The position numbers and the translations under genes were made by a program. A stretch of DNA of 64,000 nt. Source: Geobacter sp. UBA6151. GTDB taxonomy: Bacteria > Desulfobacterota > Desulfuromonadia > Geobacterales > Pseudopelobacteraceae. Shown here in pieces: positions 8,187 to 16,463 of this stretch. Within the stretch, counting starts at the first letter, position 1, and the number at the start of each line of letters is the position of its first letter. The notes under the pieces are model-generated. The model saw only the letters and a program-made list of their open reading frames with translations. It was not told where the DNA came from and did no database searches. The stretch spans positions 124,001 through 188,000 of the forward strand of contig DIUT01000060.1 of the NCBI GenBank assembly GCA_002423105.1, read 5' to 3'.

Positions 8187-8215
8187 ATCCTATAAGTTTC
8201 AGCAGATACTGTCAA
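8187..8215 (-). promoter_or_regulatory. Sigma-70 promoter of metK
   Basis: Consensus TTGACA (8215-8210), 17-nt spacer, TAGGAT (8192-8187) on the minus strand. Predicted transcript leader is about 60 nt. Confidence 0.75.
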
Positions 8216-8256
8216 TCAAAAACCGGCACTTTCAGACCCCGAATAGATATGCTTTT

Positions 8257-8766
8257 TTACGCCGGTTCAAGGAGGTTTTTCCCGGAATTGGAAATCTTTC
8301 TACCCGGAACGGCATACCAGAGCAGACGCACCGGTTTGTCCGGTTTATCGCGCAGTTCCAGAGCCAGACAGCTTCCTTTGGCAAGTCCGGCTATCTGCTG
8401 CCTGCCAAGCAGCTCTGCCGCAACCTGTCCAAGCAGTGGTTCATGACCCACCAGCATCAATGCATCGGTCTTGGTCGTGTTGCGAATCAGTTCCAGGACC
8501 TGCTCAATGCTTGCCTCTGCCGACAAGCAGGAATCGGCCCGCAACTCAGCGCGGGCGCCCACCTGAGTTGCCAGCAACTCGGCTGTTTGCACCGCCCTGG
8601 TCAGAGGACTGGTAATGATCAGATCCGGCCGCACATAATGCTTGCGTAAACGGCCCGCAGCCTTGATCATCGTCTTTCTTCCTTTCGGTGTCAGCCAGCG
8701 CCCGCCATCGTCGATTCCGGCAGTCCGTTCAACAGCTTCTCCATGTCGCACCAGATAAATTTGCAT
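8257..8766 (-). CDS. sixA: SixA-like phosphohistidine phosphatase
   Basis: 169 aa from ATG 8766; an ATG at 8772 is possible but lies only 3 nt from the AAGGGG ribosome site. It is a histidine-phosphatase superfamily protein: LVRHGEAV carries the nucleophilic histidine (H8), ITSPLTRAVQTAELL follows, and LMLVGHEPLLGQ carries the second active-site histidine. SixA enzymes dephosphorylate Hpt-domain phosphohistidines; which substrate applies here is not evident. It lies between ispF and metK with its own upstream region. Confidence 0.82.
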   Translation of the reverse strand: MQIYLVRHGEAVERTAGIDDGGRWLTPKGRKTMIKAAGRLRKHYVRPDLIITSPLTRAVQTAELLATQVGARAELRADSCLSAEASIEQVLELIRNTTKTDALMLVGHEPLLGQVAAELLGRQQIAGLAKGSCLALELRDKPDKPVRLLWYAVPGRKISNSGKNLLEPA

Positions 8767-8844
8767 ACCCATACACCCCTTATTTCAAGATTGGCAAACT
8801 GCGCCATCCTACGACAGGAAGTGATTACATAACCATCTGTCACC

Positions 8845-8862
8845 ACAATTTTACAGAATTGT
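8845..8862. promoter_or_regulatory. Short inverted repeat upstream of sixA-like gene
   Basis: ACAATT-N6-AATTGT inverted repeat in the 128-nt gap between ispF and the sixA-like gene. Its position fits an operator, but no regulator is suggested by the sequence. Confidence 0.25.
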
Positions 8863-8894
8863 AACGCCGGATAGCGGCTGGTATGCTGCCCCGA

Positions 8895-9371
8895 TCAGTC
8901 CGTTTGCGTCATCAACACCACCGCGTGGGCCGCAATACCTTCGCCGGTACCGGTAAACCCCAACCCCTCCTCAGTGGTAGCCTTGACGTTGATCCGCTCA
9001 ACATCCACCCCGCAGACTCTGGCGACATTCTCCCGCATGGCCGGAATATGGGGAGCCATTTTCGGCTTCTGGGCGATGATGGTGGCATCCAGGTTGCCGA
9101 CCTGATAACCACGTTGCCGCACCAGACCCACCACATGCTCCAGCAGCTTTATGGAGTCAGCCCCTTTGAAAGCCGGATCGGTATCGGGAAAATGCTTGCC
9201 GATATCGCCCATGGCCAGCGCCCCCAGGATGGCATCGGCAATGGCATGCAGCAGCACGTCGGCGTCGGAGTGGCCCAACAGTCCTTTTTCCCAGTGAATA
9301 TCCACCCCACCCATGATCAGCTTGCGGCCTTCCACCAGCCGGTGAACATCGTAACCATGTCCTATGCGCAT
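8895..9371 (-). CDS. ispF: 2-C-methyl-D-erythritol 2,4-cyclodiphosphate synthase
   Basis: 158 aa, typical IspF length. It performs the cyclisation step of the MEP isoprenoid pathway. MRIGHGYDVHRL provides the metal ligands D8 and H10, and LGHSDADVLLHAIADAILGA provides the family signature with H42. The C-terminal KATTEEGLGFTGTGEG loop is also conserved. Its start overlaps the 3' end of the ttcA-like gene by 10 nt, so the two are probably co-translated. IspD is not in the window. Confidence 0.97.
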   Translation of the reverse strand: MRIGHGYDVHRLVEGRKLIMGGVDIHWEKGLLGHSDADVLLHAIADAILGALAMGDIGKHFPDTDPAFKGADSIKLLEHVVGLVRQRGYQVGNLDATIIAQKPKMAPHIPAMRENVARVCGVDVERINVKATTEEGLGFTGTGEGIAAHAVVLMTQTD

Positions 9372-10138
9372 TGTTTATCGTCCTTAACGAGAGATGGATC
9401 CAGCAGATGCCTCGGATGTACATTCCCCAGCGCAGTCAAAAGTGAACTCTTGATGTTGGGGATTTCCTCTTCCAGTTCTTTCAGCAACTCTTTCATCCGC
9501 CGCCTGCGCAGATCAGCGGCGCCGCAAACCGGACAGCGGCAACAGACCACCGGCAGCTTTGCCTGCTGTGAAAACTGGATGATATCAGCCTCGGCAGCGT
9601 AGACCAGCGGACGGATGACCGAGGTCAGGCCGTTATCGGCCAGCATGGAGGCAGCCATGGCCTTGAGGGAACCGACAAAGAACTGATTCAAGAGCAGGGT
9701 CTCCACAAAATCATCCCGGTGATGCCCCAGTGCCAGCTTGTTGCAGCCCATCTCCTGTACCGCGCTGTAGAGCGACCCACGCTTGAGACGGGCACAGATG
9801 GAGCAGTAGGAAGAACCGGGACGGCGTTTGTCCTTGATGATGGCATAATGCTCAGTGGGCACCATGCGGTACTCCACCTGCTGTTCCTTCAGAAAACCTT
9901 CGATGATGTCGGTGCGGTACCCGGGATAACCGGAATCGATATTGACGGCGCAGAGCTGAAATGCAACCGGGGCGCGGCGTCGCAGTTCCTTGAGCAGCAG
10001 CAGCAGCGTGTAGGAATCCTTGCCGCCGGAGATACCCACCGCAATCCGGTCCCCTTCCCGGATCAGACCGAAGTCGCCCACCGCCTTGCCCAGATCACGC
10101 CGCAGCCGTTGCCAGAGCCGCTGATTCACACCAGTCAT
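9362..10138 (-). CDS. ttcA: TtcA-family tRNA thiolation ATPase
   Basis: 258 aa. The PP-loop SGGKDS (residues 37-42) activates the tRNA base as an adenylate, and a CSIC pair plus a C-terminal CCRCPVC cluster match the cysteines that bind an iron-sulfur cluster in TtcA proteins. LGHHRDDFVETLLLNQFF is the family signature. TtcA makes 2-thiocytidine-32 in tRNA; a related thiolase specificity cannot be excluded. It lies between metX (its ATG abuts the metX stop at 10138) and ispF. Confidence 0.88.
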   Translation of the reverse strand: MTGVNQRLWQRLRRDLGKAVGDFGLIREGDRIAVGISGGKDSYTLLLLLKELRRRAPVAFQLCAVNIDSGYPGYRTDIIEGFLKEQQVEYRMVPTEHYAIIKDKRRPGSSYCSICARLKRGSLYSAVQEMGCNKLALGHHRDDFVETLLLNQFFVGSLKAMAASMLADNGLTSVIRPLVYAAEADIIQFSQQAKLPVVCCRCPVCGAADLRRRRMKELLKELEEEIPNIKSSLLTALGNVHPRHLLDPSLVKDDKQCA

Positions 10139-11250
10139 CAGACAGTCCGGGCTGCCGCCCGCTCCAGAAAATCCCGCACCAGCGGGGCAAAGGTTTCGTG
10201 CTCCAGCAGAAAGGCATCGTGACCGTAAGCGGAGGTGATCAGATGATACTCAGCCTCTTTACCCTGTTCTTTCAGGCAGGTGGCCATCTCTTCGGTCTGA
10301 TAGGGCGGGTAGAGCCAGTCGGAGGTAAAGGCAAAAAACTGGATCGGTGCGGTAACCGGTGCAAAGGCTTCGGCCATGGATTCACAGCCCCAGGCCACGT
10401 CGTACAGGTCCAGGGCCTTGGCCAGATAAAGGAAGGAGTTGGTGTCGAAACGATCCACAAAGTTGTAACCGTTGTAGTTCAGGTAGCGCTCAACCTCAAA
10501 CTGGCCAAAAAAATCAAACAGACCGTCTTTGCTGGAATAGCGCCGACCGAACTTCTGCCACATGGACTCATCGGACAGGAAGGTAATATGGCCGATTCCC
10601 CGGGCCAAGGCCAAGCCGTCCTTGGGGTTCTGCTTGTACTCTCCCTTTTTCCAGGCCGGGTCATTAAAGATGGCCCAGCGGGCAACTGCGTTCAGGGAAA
10701 TGGCCTGGGGTGAAGGACGGGGTGAGGTGGCCAGCACAATGGCCGAAGCGATCCGCTCCGGATACTGGGTGGCCCATTCCAGGGCCTGCATACCGCCCAT
10801 GCTGCCCCCCATAACGGTCAACAGCCGCTCGATTCCCAGATAACTGATCAGCAGTTCCTGGGCGCGGACCATATCGCGGACGGTGATCACCGGAAAGGTG
10901 AGATTATAGCGCTTGACGGTTTTGGGGTTGATTGAGGCAGGGCCGGTGGAACCGTAGCAGGAGCCGATGACATTGGAGCAGATCACAAAGTAGCGGTCAG
11001 TATCAAGCAGGCGTCCGGGACCGACGATGGCGTCCCACCAGCCCGGTTTGGTCTCCTCCGCGCTACGTTTGCCGGCCAGATGGGCATCACCGGTCCAGGC
11101 ATGCTCCACCAGAATGGCATTGGAGCGGTCGGTGTTCAGAGCGCCATAGGTTTCATAGACAAGAGTAATCGGCTCCAGCAGACGACCGCTGTCCAGCCTG
11201 ATTCCTCTGTCAAAGGTGATACTCTGTTGTTGAACGATGCCGACCGACAT
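10138..11250 (-). CDS. metX: Homoserine O-acetyltransferase
   Basis: 370 aa from ATG 11250. It acetylates homoserine as the committed step to methionine (alpha/beta hydrolase fold). The nucleophile is S150 in VMGGSMGGMQALEW. The usual Asp and His are in the C-terminal third (TSDWLYP and SAYGHDAFLLE). The start is set by the AGGGG in the 3' arm of a terminator hairpin, 8 nt upstream. An in-frame ATG at 11268 lies inside that hairpin and is unlikely. Expression should be controlled by the SAM-I riboswitch at 11253-11412, linking it functionally with metK. Confidence 0.96.
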   Translation of the reverse strand: MSVGIVQQQSITFDRGIRLDSGRLLEPITLVYETYGALNTDRSNAILVEHAWTGDAHLAGKRSAEETKPGWWDAIVGPGRLLDTDRYFVICSNVIGSCYGSTGPASINPKTVKRYNLTFPVITVRDMVRAQELLISYLGIERLLTVMGGSMGGMQALEWATQYPERIASAIVLATSPRPSPQAISLNAVARWAIFNDPAWKKGEYKQNPKDGLALARGIGHITFLSDESMWQKFGRRYSSKDGLFDFFGQFEVERYLNYNGYNFVDRFDTNSFLYLAKALDLYDVAWGCESMAEAFAPVTAPIQFFAFTSDWLYPPYQTEEMATCLKEQGKEAEYHLITSAYGHDAFLLEHETFAPLVRDFLERAAARTV

Positions 11251-11252
11251 AC

Positions 11253-11286
11253 AAAAAGCCCCTGTCATTCAGATGAGAGGGGCTTT
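11253..11286 (-). terminator. Riboswitch expression-platform terminator overlapping the metX ribosome site
   Basis: On the minus strand AAAGCCCCT / AGGGGCTTT with a 14-nt loop, then TTTTTGT directly followed by the ATG at 11250. The 3' arm contains the AGGGG Shine-Dalgarno, so the same helix can end transcription or mask translation. Confidence 0.8.
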
Positions 11287-11307
11287 GGGACTGTCGCCAA
11301 AAACCTC

Positions 11308-11412
11308 GCTCATCTTCGCCTTGCGGCAGGATTTAGCACCTGTCGCTCCACTGCCGTGGAGCCGGTTGCTGTGGTTTCGTCGGGCCTTGTCCCTCCACCA
11401 CTCTCGATAAGC
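11308..11412 (-). ncRNA. SAM-I (S-box) riboswitch aptamer upstream of metX
   Basis: Read on the minus strand, the segment has the S-box landmarks in order: GCTTATCGAGAG, GGTGGAGGGA, GGCCCGACGAAACC, GCAACC, a GCTCCAC/GTGGAGC P3 hairpin, GGTGCTAAATCCTGC and closing GATGAGC. GCTTATC and GATGAGC pair as a 7-bp P1. Ligand and mechanism are taken from the established SAM-I class: SAM binding should favour the downstream terminator and shut off metX. Confidence 0.93.
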
Positions 11413-11426
11413 AGATTGTGCCATGC

Positions 11427-11455
11427 AGATTACGTCAAGGTTTACGGAGAGTCAA
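11427..11455 (-). promoter_or_regulatory. Sigma-70-like promoter of the metX riboswitch transcript
   Basis: TTGACT (11455-11450), 17-nt spacer, TAATCT (11432-11427) on the minus strand, placing the start just ahead of the aptamer. The -35 overlaps the 3' end of the PolB-like gene. Confidence 0.6.
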
Positions 11456-13577
11456 TGCAAAACAGGCCCGGTCTGTCTGAGATAAACGGTGACAGGCGCT
11501 GATAAAGATGGTGCAGCTTTTCAGCATACCAGGAAGTGTTGATATCCGGATGGCTGGGATCGAACTGACTGACCAGACGGCAATGCTGATGGACAGCGAT
11601 GTTCTTGCCGTTACCGGTGACGTAATAGCTGATCCGTTCTCCGGCATGCAACTTTACCCCTGATTTCAGCGCCAACTCGCTGGCGGCGTTATGATGCCGC
11701 TTGCCTGCCTGAAGCTCACGCCGGTACTGTTCTGGAGACACCGGAATCGTCTCGGTTCGCGCAAGCTGCTCAACCGGTATCCGCCGGGCAGCCAGTTGCT
11801 GCAAAAGCTCTTCATAGAGATATGGCACACGGTCAGCCGCGCCTTCCAGCAACAAACGAAGCGCACGGTGCAGAAAACCGCGCAGAAACGGCTCAAGGTT
11901 GCCGGCCTTCATGCTGCTTCCATGCAGATACAGCCGTCCATCATGGCCCAGCAGGGCAAAATTGCCCGGTTTGTAGCAAAGCATGGCACGATAACCGACA
12001 TCGCACGAAATCGTCATCTCCCCCGGCAGAATCCCGTTCAGACGCTCCATCAACCCGGCAACCTCTGCAGTACCGTCATGATCTGATGGCGGGATAAAGT
12101 ATATGCCGTCTCGATCCAGCTCCAGCGGCTCCGCCCCCTGTTCTCGCAACCAGTTCAGCAGATCATTGGTCAGCACCCGCACCAGACGCTCCGCCTCAGC
12201 GGCAGTCTGGTGATCGGCAAAGGCAAACCGTGTTGACCCGAGCAGGCCGTGGCACGCTCCTGCCAAGTCGGCAAGCATCGCCCTGCGGCTGTCGGCAGCG
12301 GTAAATTGCTCCGCAGATACGGCTGTCTCTGCTTCAACCCGCGCTTCCTTCTTTAAACTGCTCAAGCGCTGCAACAGCTTCAAAAAAACTCCCAGCCGGT
12401 CATTGCGCGGCGCAAGCCGGTAGGCCAGCAGAACAGAGGGAAAGAGCGCCCGTATTTCGCAATGGGCAACCGGGCCGTACAGCCCCTGTCGAAGCGGCCT
12501 TTGGCTGCGATGCTCCCTGTCAGGTGCCGTACCCTTCTGCAATGCCGGAAGCGCATGCCCCTGCTGCAGGTACGCTCCAAGCATCAGGCTGCCGAGCAAC
12601 GCCGGACCATCACGCCTGATGGATGACTGAGGCGGGAACGGCGCTATTCCGGCAAGTTGCAGCAATGATGGCAACAGCAGCCGGTATATTTCGCTGTCGG
12701 TACGAAGCCGCTGCAACGCATCGGAAGCAGCAGATGTCGCATCGGGGTGCAGAACTGTCCGCAGCGGCTCAGCATAGTTGCCGGTCGGTTGTGCCTGGTG
12801 CAGCCGCTGGATAAGGCACTGAAGATCAATGATCGAACGCCCGAAAACATGGCAGCGGGTATCGTGCTCACTTTGTCCGCTTGCCGCTGTTTTCGGCTCA
12901 TAGAGTCTGGGAGCGGAACCGTCACGCCCCCAGGGAAGATGCGCCCCGGCATTCCTTGCGCGGCGGATCAGTTCGGGAAGCTGTTTTAAAAGTTCAAAAC
13001 CTACCAGCAGATCCGGGTCCTGTTCACGGATCAGCATCGACAGGCGTTCAAACATCATGTTTTCCGGCATCTCTGCAGAAGAAAGCACAACCTCACCATG
13101 CAAGCGGTCAGCAAGGACAATGCGAAAGATCGTGCCTTCCGCACTGCGGACCGTCTCGGTTGCCAGCAGGGTAACCGGAAGCGCATCGCCGGAGAGCCCC
13201 CGAAAAAAGGTGATGCCGCTGGTCAGCAGGAACTGCTGGCAGGCATCCGGGATAAACAGGGTGGGATGGTTTTTGTCTGCCAAGGCAAGGTGGCTTTGCA
13301 GCAGACAGCAGTCGTGCCAGTTCTGACAGACCAGCAGATAGCCATAGACACCGGGACCATGAAGCGGCAGGCAGTCACAAGGGACCGGCAGCGTAGCGGG
13401 ATCAACCGGCTGCATGGCCAGCAGAAACGGATGATAGGGGATGTCTTCATGCAGAATCCCCGCACCGCTACGGATGAACAGGCGCATGAAAGGACCGGCA
13501 GACTCAATGGCAACGACTCCGGCAATATCGGAATAGTTGGTAAAGCATGATCCGCTATGGACAGGTTCCGGTTGCAT
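11442..13577 (-). CDS. Family-B DNA polymerase homologue, probably catalytically inactive
   Basis: 711 aa with the layout of the short bacterial PolB-domain proteins. Expected active-site residues are altered. The exonuclease ExoI site reads LLATETV (138-143 region) instead of DxE. ExoII reads DPDLLVGFELLKQLPEL without the usual aspartate. Polymerase motif A is EIRALFPS (374-381), with Glu for the metal-binding Asp. Motif B (434-447, MLADLAGACHGLLG) lacks the catalytic Lys and Asn. Only motif C (DRDG, 488-491) keeps two aspartates. The C-terminal YKPGNFALL and GSSMKAGN stretches still match the family. It is a single gene with no repair neighbours. The frame is long and uninterrupted, so it appears to be maintained rather than a fresh pseudogene. 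Confidence 0.75.
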   Translation of the reverse strand: MQPEPVHSGSCFTNYSDIAGVVAIESAGPFMRLFIRSGAGILHEDIPYHPFLLAMQPVDPATLPVPCDCLPLHGPGVYGYLLVCQNWHDCCLLQSHLALADKNHPTLFIPDACQQFLLTSGITFFRGLSGDALPVTLLATETVRSAEGTIFRIVLADRLHGEVVLSSAEMPENMMFERLSMLIREQDPDLLVGFELLKQLPELIRRARNAGAHLPWGRDGSAPRLYEPKTAASGQSEHDTRCHVFGRSIIDLQCLIQRLHQAQPTGNYAEPLRTVLHPDATSAASDALQRLRTDSEIYRLLLPSLLQLAGIAPFPPQSSIRRDGPALLGSLMLGAYLQQGHALPALQKGTAPDREHRSQRPLRQGLYGPVAHCEIRALFPSVLLAYRLAPRNDRLGVFLKLLQRLSSLKKEARVEAETAVSAEQFTAADSRRAMLADLAGACHGLLGSTRFAFADHQTAAEAERLVRVLTNDLLNWLREQGAEPLELDRDGIYFIPPSDHDGTAEVAGLMERLNGILPGEMTISCDVGYRAMLCYKPGNFALLGHDGRLYLHGSSMKAGNLEPFLRGFLHRALRLLLEGAADRVPYLYEELLQQLAARRIPVEQLARTETIPVSPEQYRRELQAGKRHHNAASELALKSGVKLHAGERISYYVTGNGKNIAVHQHCRLVSQFDPSHPDINTSWYAEKLHHLYQRLSPFISDRPGLFCIDSP

Positions 13578-13613
13578 GTTCCAAACTGTATATCATGATT
13601 TGCGCTGCCTGAC

Positions 13614-13644
13614 AAAAAACGGCGCTGCCTTTTCAGGCAGCGCC
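13614..13644 (-). terminator. Rho-independent terminator after peroxiredoxin
   Basis: Ten-bp stem AGGCAGCGCC pairing with GGCGCTGCCT, 4-nt loop, followed on the minus strand by a T6 tract. It lies 31 nt past the peroxiredoxin stop. Confidence 0.85.
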
Positions 13645-13674
13645 GCATTAAGATACATCAGGTATGGGGCTGTA

Positions 13675-14271
13675 TTACTTGCCGTGCTTGGCCAGATAGG
13701 AGGCCACACCTTCGGCAGTGGGCTTCATCGCTTCGTCTCCCTGCTTCCAGTTGGCCGGGCAGACATCGCCGTGGGTATCGGTGAACTGCAGGGCGTCCAG
13801 CATGCGCAGGGCTTCATCAACACTGCGGCCCAAGGGCAGGTCATTGATCACGCAGTGGCGCACAACCCCCTTGGGGTCGATAAGGAACAGGCCGCGCAGG
13901 GCAACACTGGCCGGATGCTCGATACCGTAGGAGCGGGTAATCTCCTTGTTCAGGTCGGCCACCATCGGGAACTGCACGTTGCCGATACCACCGTTGTCGA
14001 TCGGGGTGTTTTTCCAGGCCAGGTGGGTGAACTTGGAGTCAACCGATACGGCAACGACTTCGCAGTTTCTGCTCTTGAACTCATCCAGTTTCTTGTTGAA
14101 GGCCAGGATTTCAGACGGGCAGACAAAGGTAAAATCCAGGGGATAGAACAACAGGTAGACGTATTTACCGCGATAGGAGCCAAGCTCGACGGTGCCGAAG
14201 CTATTGTCGGAAAGGACTGCATCAGCCTTGAAATTGGGTGCTTCCTTGGTAACCAGTGTGCAGGTGCTCAT
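13675..14271 (-). CDS. Peroxiredoxin, typical 2-Cys (AhpC/TSA family)
   Basis: 198 aa. It reduces peroxides using the peroxidatic Cys51 in DFTFVCPSE and the resolving Cys171 in GDVCPANW, the typical 2-Cys arrangement, operating as an obligate dimer in the cytoplasm. It belongs to the Prx1/AhpC subfamily by its length and the GGIGNVQFPMVAD segment. An AAGGAGATACCC ribosome site precedes the ATG. Monocistronic with its own terminator. The reductant (thioredoxin or AhpF-type) is not encoded next to it, though trxA is at 26057. Confidence 0.95.
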   Translation of the reverse strand: MSTCTLVTKEAPNFKADAVLSDNSFGTVELGSYRGKYVYLLFYPLDFTFVCPSEILAFNKKLDEFKSRNCEVVAVSVDSKFTHLAWKNTPIDNGGIGNVQFPMVADLNKEITRSYGIEHPASVALRGLFLIDPKGVVRHCVINDLPLGRSVDEALRMLDALQFTDTHGDVCPANWKQGDEAMKPTAEGVASYLAKHGK

Positions 14272-14376
14272 GGGTATCTCCTTAGAGTGTTTTTTGATAA
14301 TCGGCGAAGTTACGAATAATTCTTACCACCGCCGTCGCCGACTGTCAAGGGGATAAAAAAGGTCTTGTTGCGACCA

Positions 14377-15843
14377 CTATAAATAGGGTGAAAAGAGCCG
14401 TGCGACACCGTCCCGCAACTTTATCGGCAAAGGCCGGGCATCCATTTCCTGCTGCGACACCACTTTCGACAGGCTGAGGGCATCGTCAAAATAGCGGTTC
14501 AACTCCCGGGCCAGCCCCTGATCAAACACGCTCAGGTTCAATTCAAAGTTCAGGCGCAAACTGCGCGTATCCCAGTTGGCCGAACCGATCAGGCACCAGA
14601 GGTCGTCAACCACCATCAGCTTGGTATGGACAAAGGGGGGCGGCTGCTCCACGATGACAATATCATGCTTCAACAATTCCCAGTACGAAGCACGGCTTGC
14701 CCAGGAGACAAAGGGCAGGTTGTTCTTGCCGGGAAGTACCAGTGTGATCTTGACCCCCCGCAGCGCAGCGGTCACCAGAGCTGTAATCTGCGGACGGTCC
14801 GGCACAAAATATGGAGTCATGATTCTGATTCTGTGCCGTGCCGTTGCCAACGCCCCATACAACAACCACTCCAGCTTATGGAATTCACGGTCCGGACCAT
14901 CGGCAATGGTCCGGACAAACGCCTCACCGGCTGGCGACAGTTCCGGAAAAAGCTCCGGGGCATCGGGAATCTGGCCGGATATAAAATGCCAATCTTCCAG
15001 AAAGATACGCTGTAAATCGGCCACAGCAGGACCATCGACCCGGAAATGCAGATCATTGGCCTGCCCGTCTTCCGCAGACAAGGCACAACAATGGTTGCTG
15101 CGGATATTCATGCCACCGGTAAAGGCGACAGCTCCATCAATCACCAACAGCTTACGATGGTTGCGCAGATTAATGAAAGGAGCCTGATGCAGCGGCAAAT
15201 AGTGACGAACATCCACGCCGCTTCCCTTCAACGCGGTACGCGCTGTCAGTCTGCTGTAGCGTTCCCCCATGGCATCCACAATGACCCGGACCGTAACACC
15301 CCGCCCTGCTGCCTCGCGCAACGCATCGACAAATGCCGCTCCCCTGCCATCTCCATCAAAAATATAGCTACTGAGATGCAGACTGGAGCGGGCACCGGAG
15401 ATGGCTGACAACATGGCCGGATAGGCAGCGTCGCCGTTTTCAAGCGCTTCAATACGGTTGCCTGCGGTCAACCCCAGACGCGCTACCTTGCTACTCAGGG
15501 TTTCGATATCACGCAGAGGATCGTAAAGTTCAGGAAGAAGCGCGGCTGCCGTCCGCTGGTGCGAGAGCGTCTCTGGAGTGTCAGCCTGCCGGTCGGACTT
15601 CCACTGAAGCGCCCGGCGTGTAATGCGGTTGATGCCCAGCAGCCAGTAGGCCAAGGGGCCGAAAATAGGAATTGCCAGGGAAATGGATACCCAAACCAGA
15701 GCCGAGCGAGGGTCACGTTTATTCAGCAGGGCATGCCCGGCAGCCCAAAGCCCGAATGCGGCTACGGATAAGAACGCAAGGCTATTGTCCACCCGGTCAA
15801 GTAGATTGAGCAACTCACGCCAGGTCAACGATGATCTCGCCAT
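14377..15843 (-). CDS. cls: Cardiolipin synthase (phospholipase D family)
   Basis: 488 aa from ATG 15843. Two N-terminal membrane helices (about residues 20-45 and 48-70) precede two phospholipase-D HKD motifs, HRKLLVIDGAVAFTGG and HTKLMVVDDLWCLIGSANWD, the duplicated catalytic sites that condense two phosphatidylglycerols into cardiolipin at the inner membrane. The start lies inside the end of the Rieske gene (29-nt overlap); in-frame TTG codons a few residues downstream are alternatives, and an upstream frame to 15876 adds no conserved sequence. Co-transcription with the Rieske gene is likely. Confidence 0.9.
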   Translation of the reverse strand: MARSSLTWRELLNLLDRVDNSLAFLSVAAFGLWAAGHALLNKRDPRSALVWVSISLAIPIFGPLAYWLLGINRITRRALQWKSDRQADTPETLSHQRTAAALLPELYDPLRDIETLSSKVARLGLTAGNRIEALENGDAAYPAMLSAISGARSSLHLSSYIFDGDGRGAAFVDALREAAGRGVTVRVIVDAMGERYSRLTARTALKGSGVDVRHYLPLHQAPFINLRNHRKLLVIDGAVAFTGGMNIRSNHCCALSAEDGQANDLHFRVDGPAVADLQRIFLEDWHFISGQIPDAPELFPELSPAGEAFVRTIADGPDREFHKLEWLLYGALATARHRIRIMTPYFVPDRPQITALVTAALRGVKITLVLPGKNNLPFVSWASRASYWELLKHDIVIVEQPPPFVHTKLMVVDDLWCLIGSANWDTRSLRLNFELNLSVFDQGLARELNRYFDDALSLSKVVSQQEMDARPLPIKLRDGVARLFSPYL

Positions 15844-16114
15844 TCTCGATACGCACCGGCCACGTCTTGAGCACACATTCTGGATGGTCCTTACAGGAAC
15901 CGTCCTTCAGCTCAAAACGATAGCCATGGCGTGGGCAGGAGAGATAGGTTTCCTTGATCAGGGCTGCGGCCAGCGGGGCTCCCTGATGCGGGCATTCCGC
16001 CTCAACAGCATACATGCTCCCTTTCAGGTTGATCAGCAACAGATCCTGTCCATCAACGGTCACCTGAATTTTTCCCATATTTGGAACATCGCCTACTTTT
16101 GCAACAACCGGCAT
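15815..16114 (-). CDS. Rieske [2Fe-2S] domain protein
   Basis: 99 aa from ATG 16114, which has GAGGGGGGCGTC upstream; a longer frame to 16201 adds 29 unlikely residues. Cluster ligands are C41 and H43 in CPHQGAPL and C60 and H63 in CPRHGYRF, the NirD/ferredoxin-type Rieske pattern. No signal peptide, so it is a soluble cytoplasmic electron carrier or oxygenase-ferredoxin-like protein; the partner enzyme is not evident. It is followed immediately, with overlap, by cardiolipin synthase. Confidence 0.9.
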   Translation of the reverse strand: MPVVAKVGDVPNMGKIQVTVDGQDLLLINLKGSMYAVEAECPHQGAPLAAALIKETYLSCPRHGYRFELKDGSCKDHPECVLKTWPVRIENGEIIVDLA

Positions 16115-16304
16115 GACGCCCCCCTCTATCTGACTTTGATATATTGTGTATAACAATAGCATACTTTCAAAAGAGGTCAAAAATCCTTCGACTGCACGCA
16201 CTTTGAGCTACGACAAAGACTGCTGCCTGTTTTTTTGGCACAACCCCGCTGCCAAACACCGGAATAATACTCTCAACCTACTGATTTTACACAGCTCCAA
16301 AGAG

Positions 16305-16320
16305 TGGCACGGTCGATGCT
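16305..16320 (+). promoter_or_regulatory. Sigma-54 (-24/-12) promoter of glnK-amtB
   Basis: TGGCACGGTCGATGCT fits TGGCACG-N4-TTGCW, with the GG and GC dinucleotides at the required 10-nt separation. Predicted start is near 16331. A second GG...GC pair at 16237-16253 has the wrong spacing. Nitrogen-regulated genes commonly use this promoter class. Confidence 0.75.
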
Positions 16321-16333
16321 CTCTACCGGTCAC

Positions 16334-16397
16334 GACAGACGCCCATTCGACGCTGTCCTCCTTCTGTGCGGGGGCGGGTAGACCGCCCCCGATTTTT
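16334..16397 (+). promoter_or_regulatory. Leader hairpin plus intrinsic terminator ahead of glnK
   Basis: Between the predicted start and the glnK ATG lie a GACAG/CTGTC stem (16334-16357) and then GGGGGCGG-GTAGA-CCGCCCCC followed by GATTTTT (16370-16397), a textbook terminator. It sits 67 nt before the gene it would silence, which implies attenuation or antitermination control. Confidence 0.65.
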
Positions 16398-16463
16398 AAG
16401 ACCACTTTTCAGGCAGAACCGCGAACCATACTATGCACGCCACATCGAAAGGAGGCAGGTATC

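Noticed and set aside
15844..16201. N-terminally extended starts for cardiolipin synthase (15876) and the Rieske protein (16201)
   Set aside because: The extra residues are not typical of the families, and internal starts have better ribosome sites or positions.
16237..16253. Second sigma-54 site (TGGCAC...GC) upstream of glnK
   Set aside because: The GG and GC dinucleotides are 12 rather than 10 nt apart; the site at 16305-16320 fits better.
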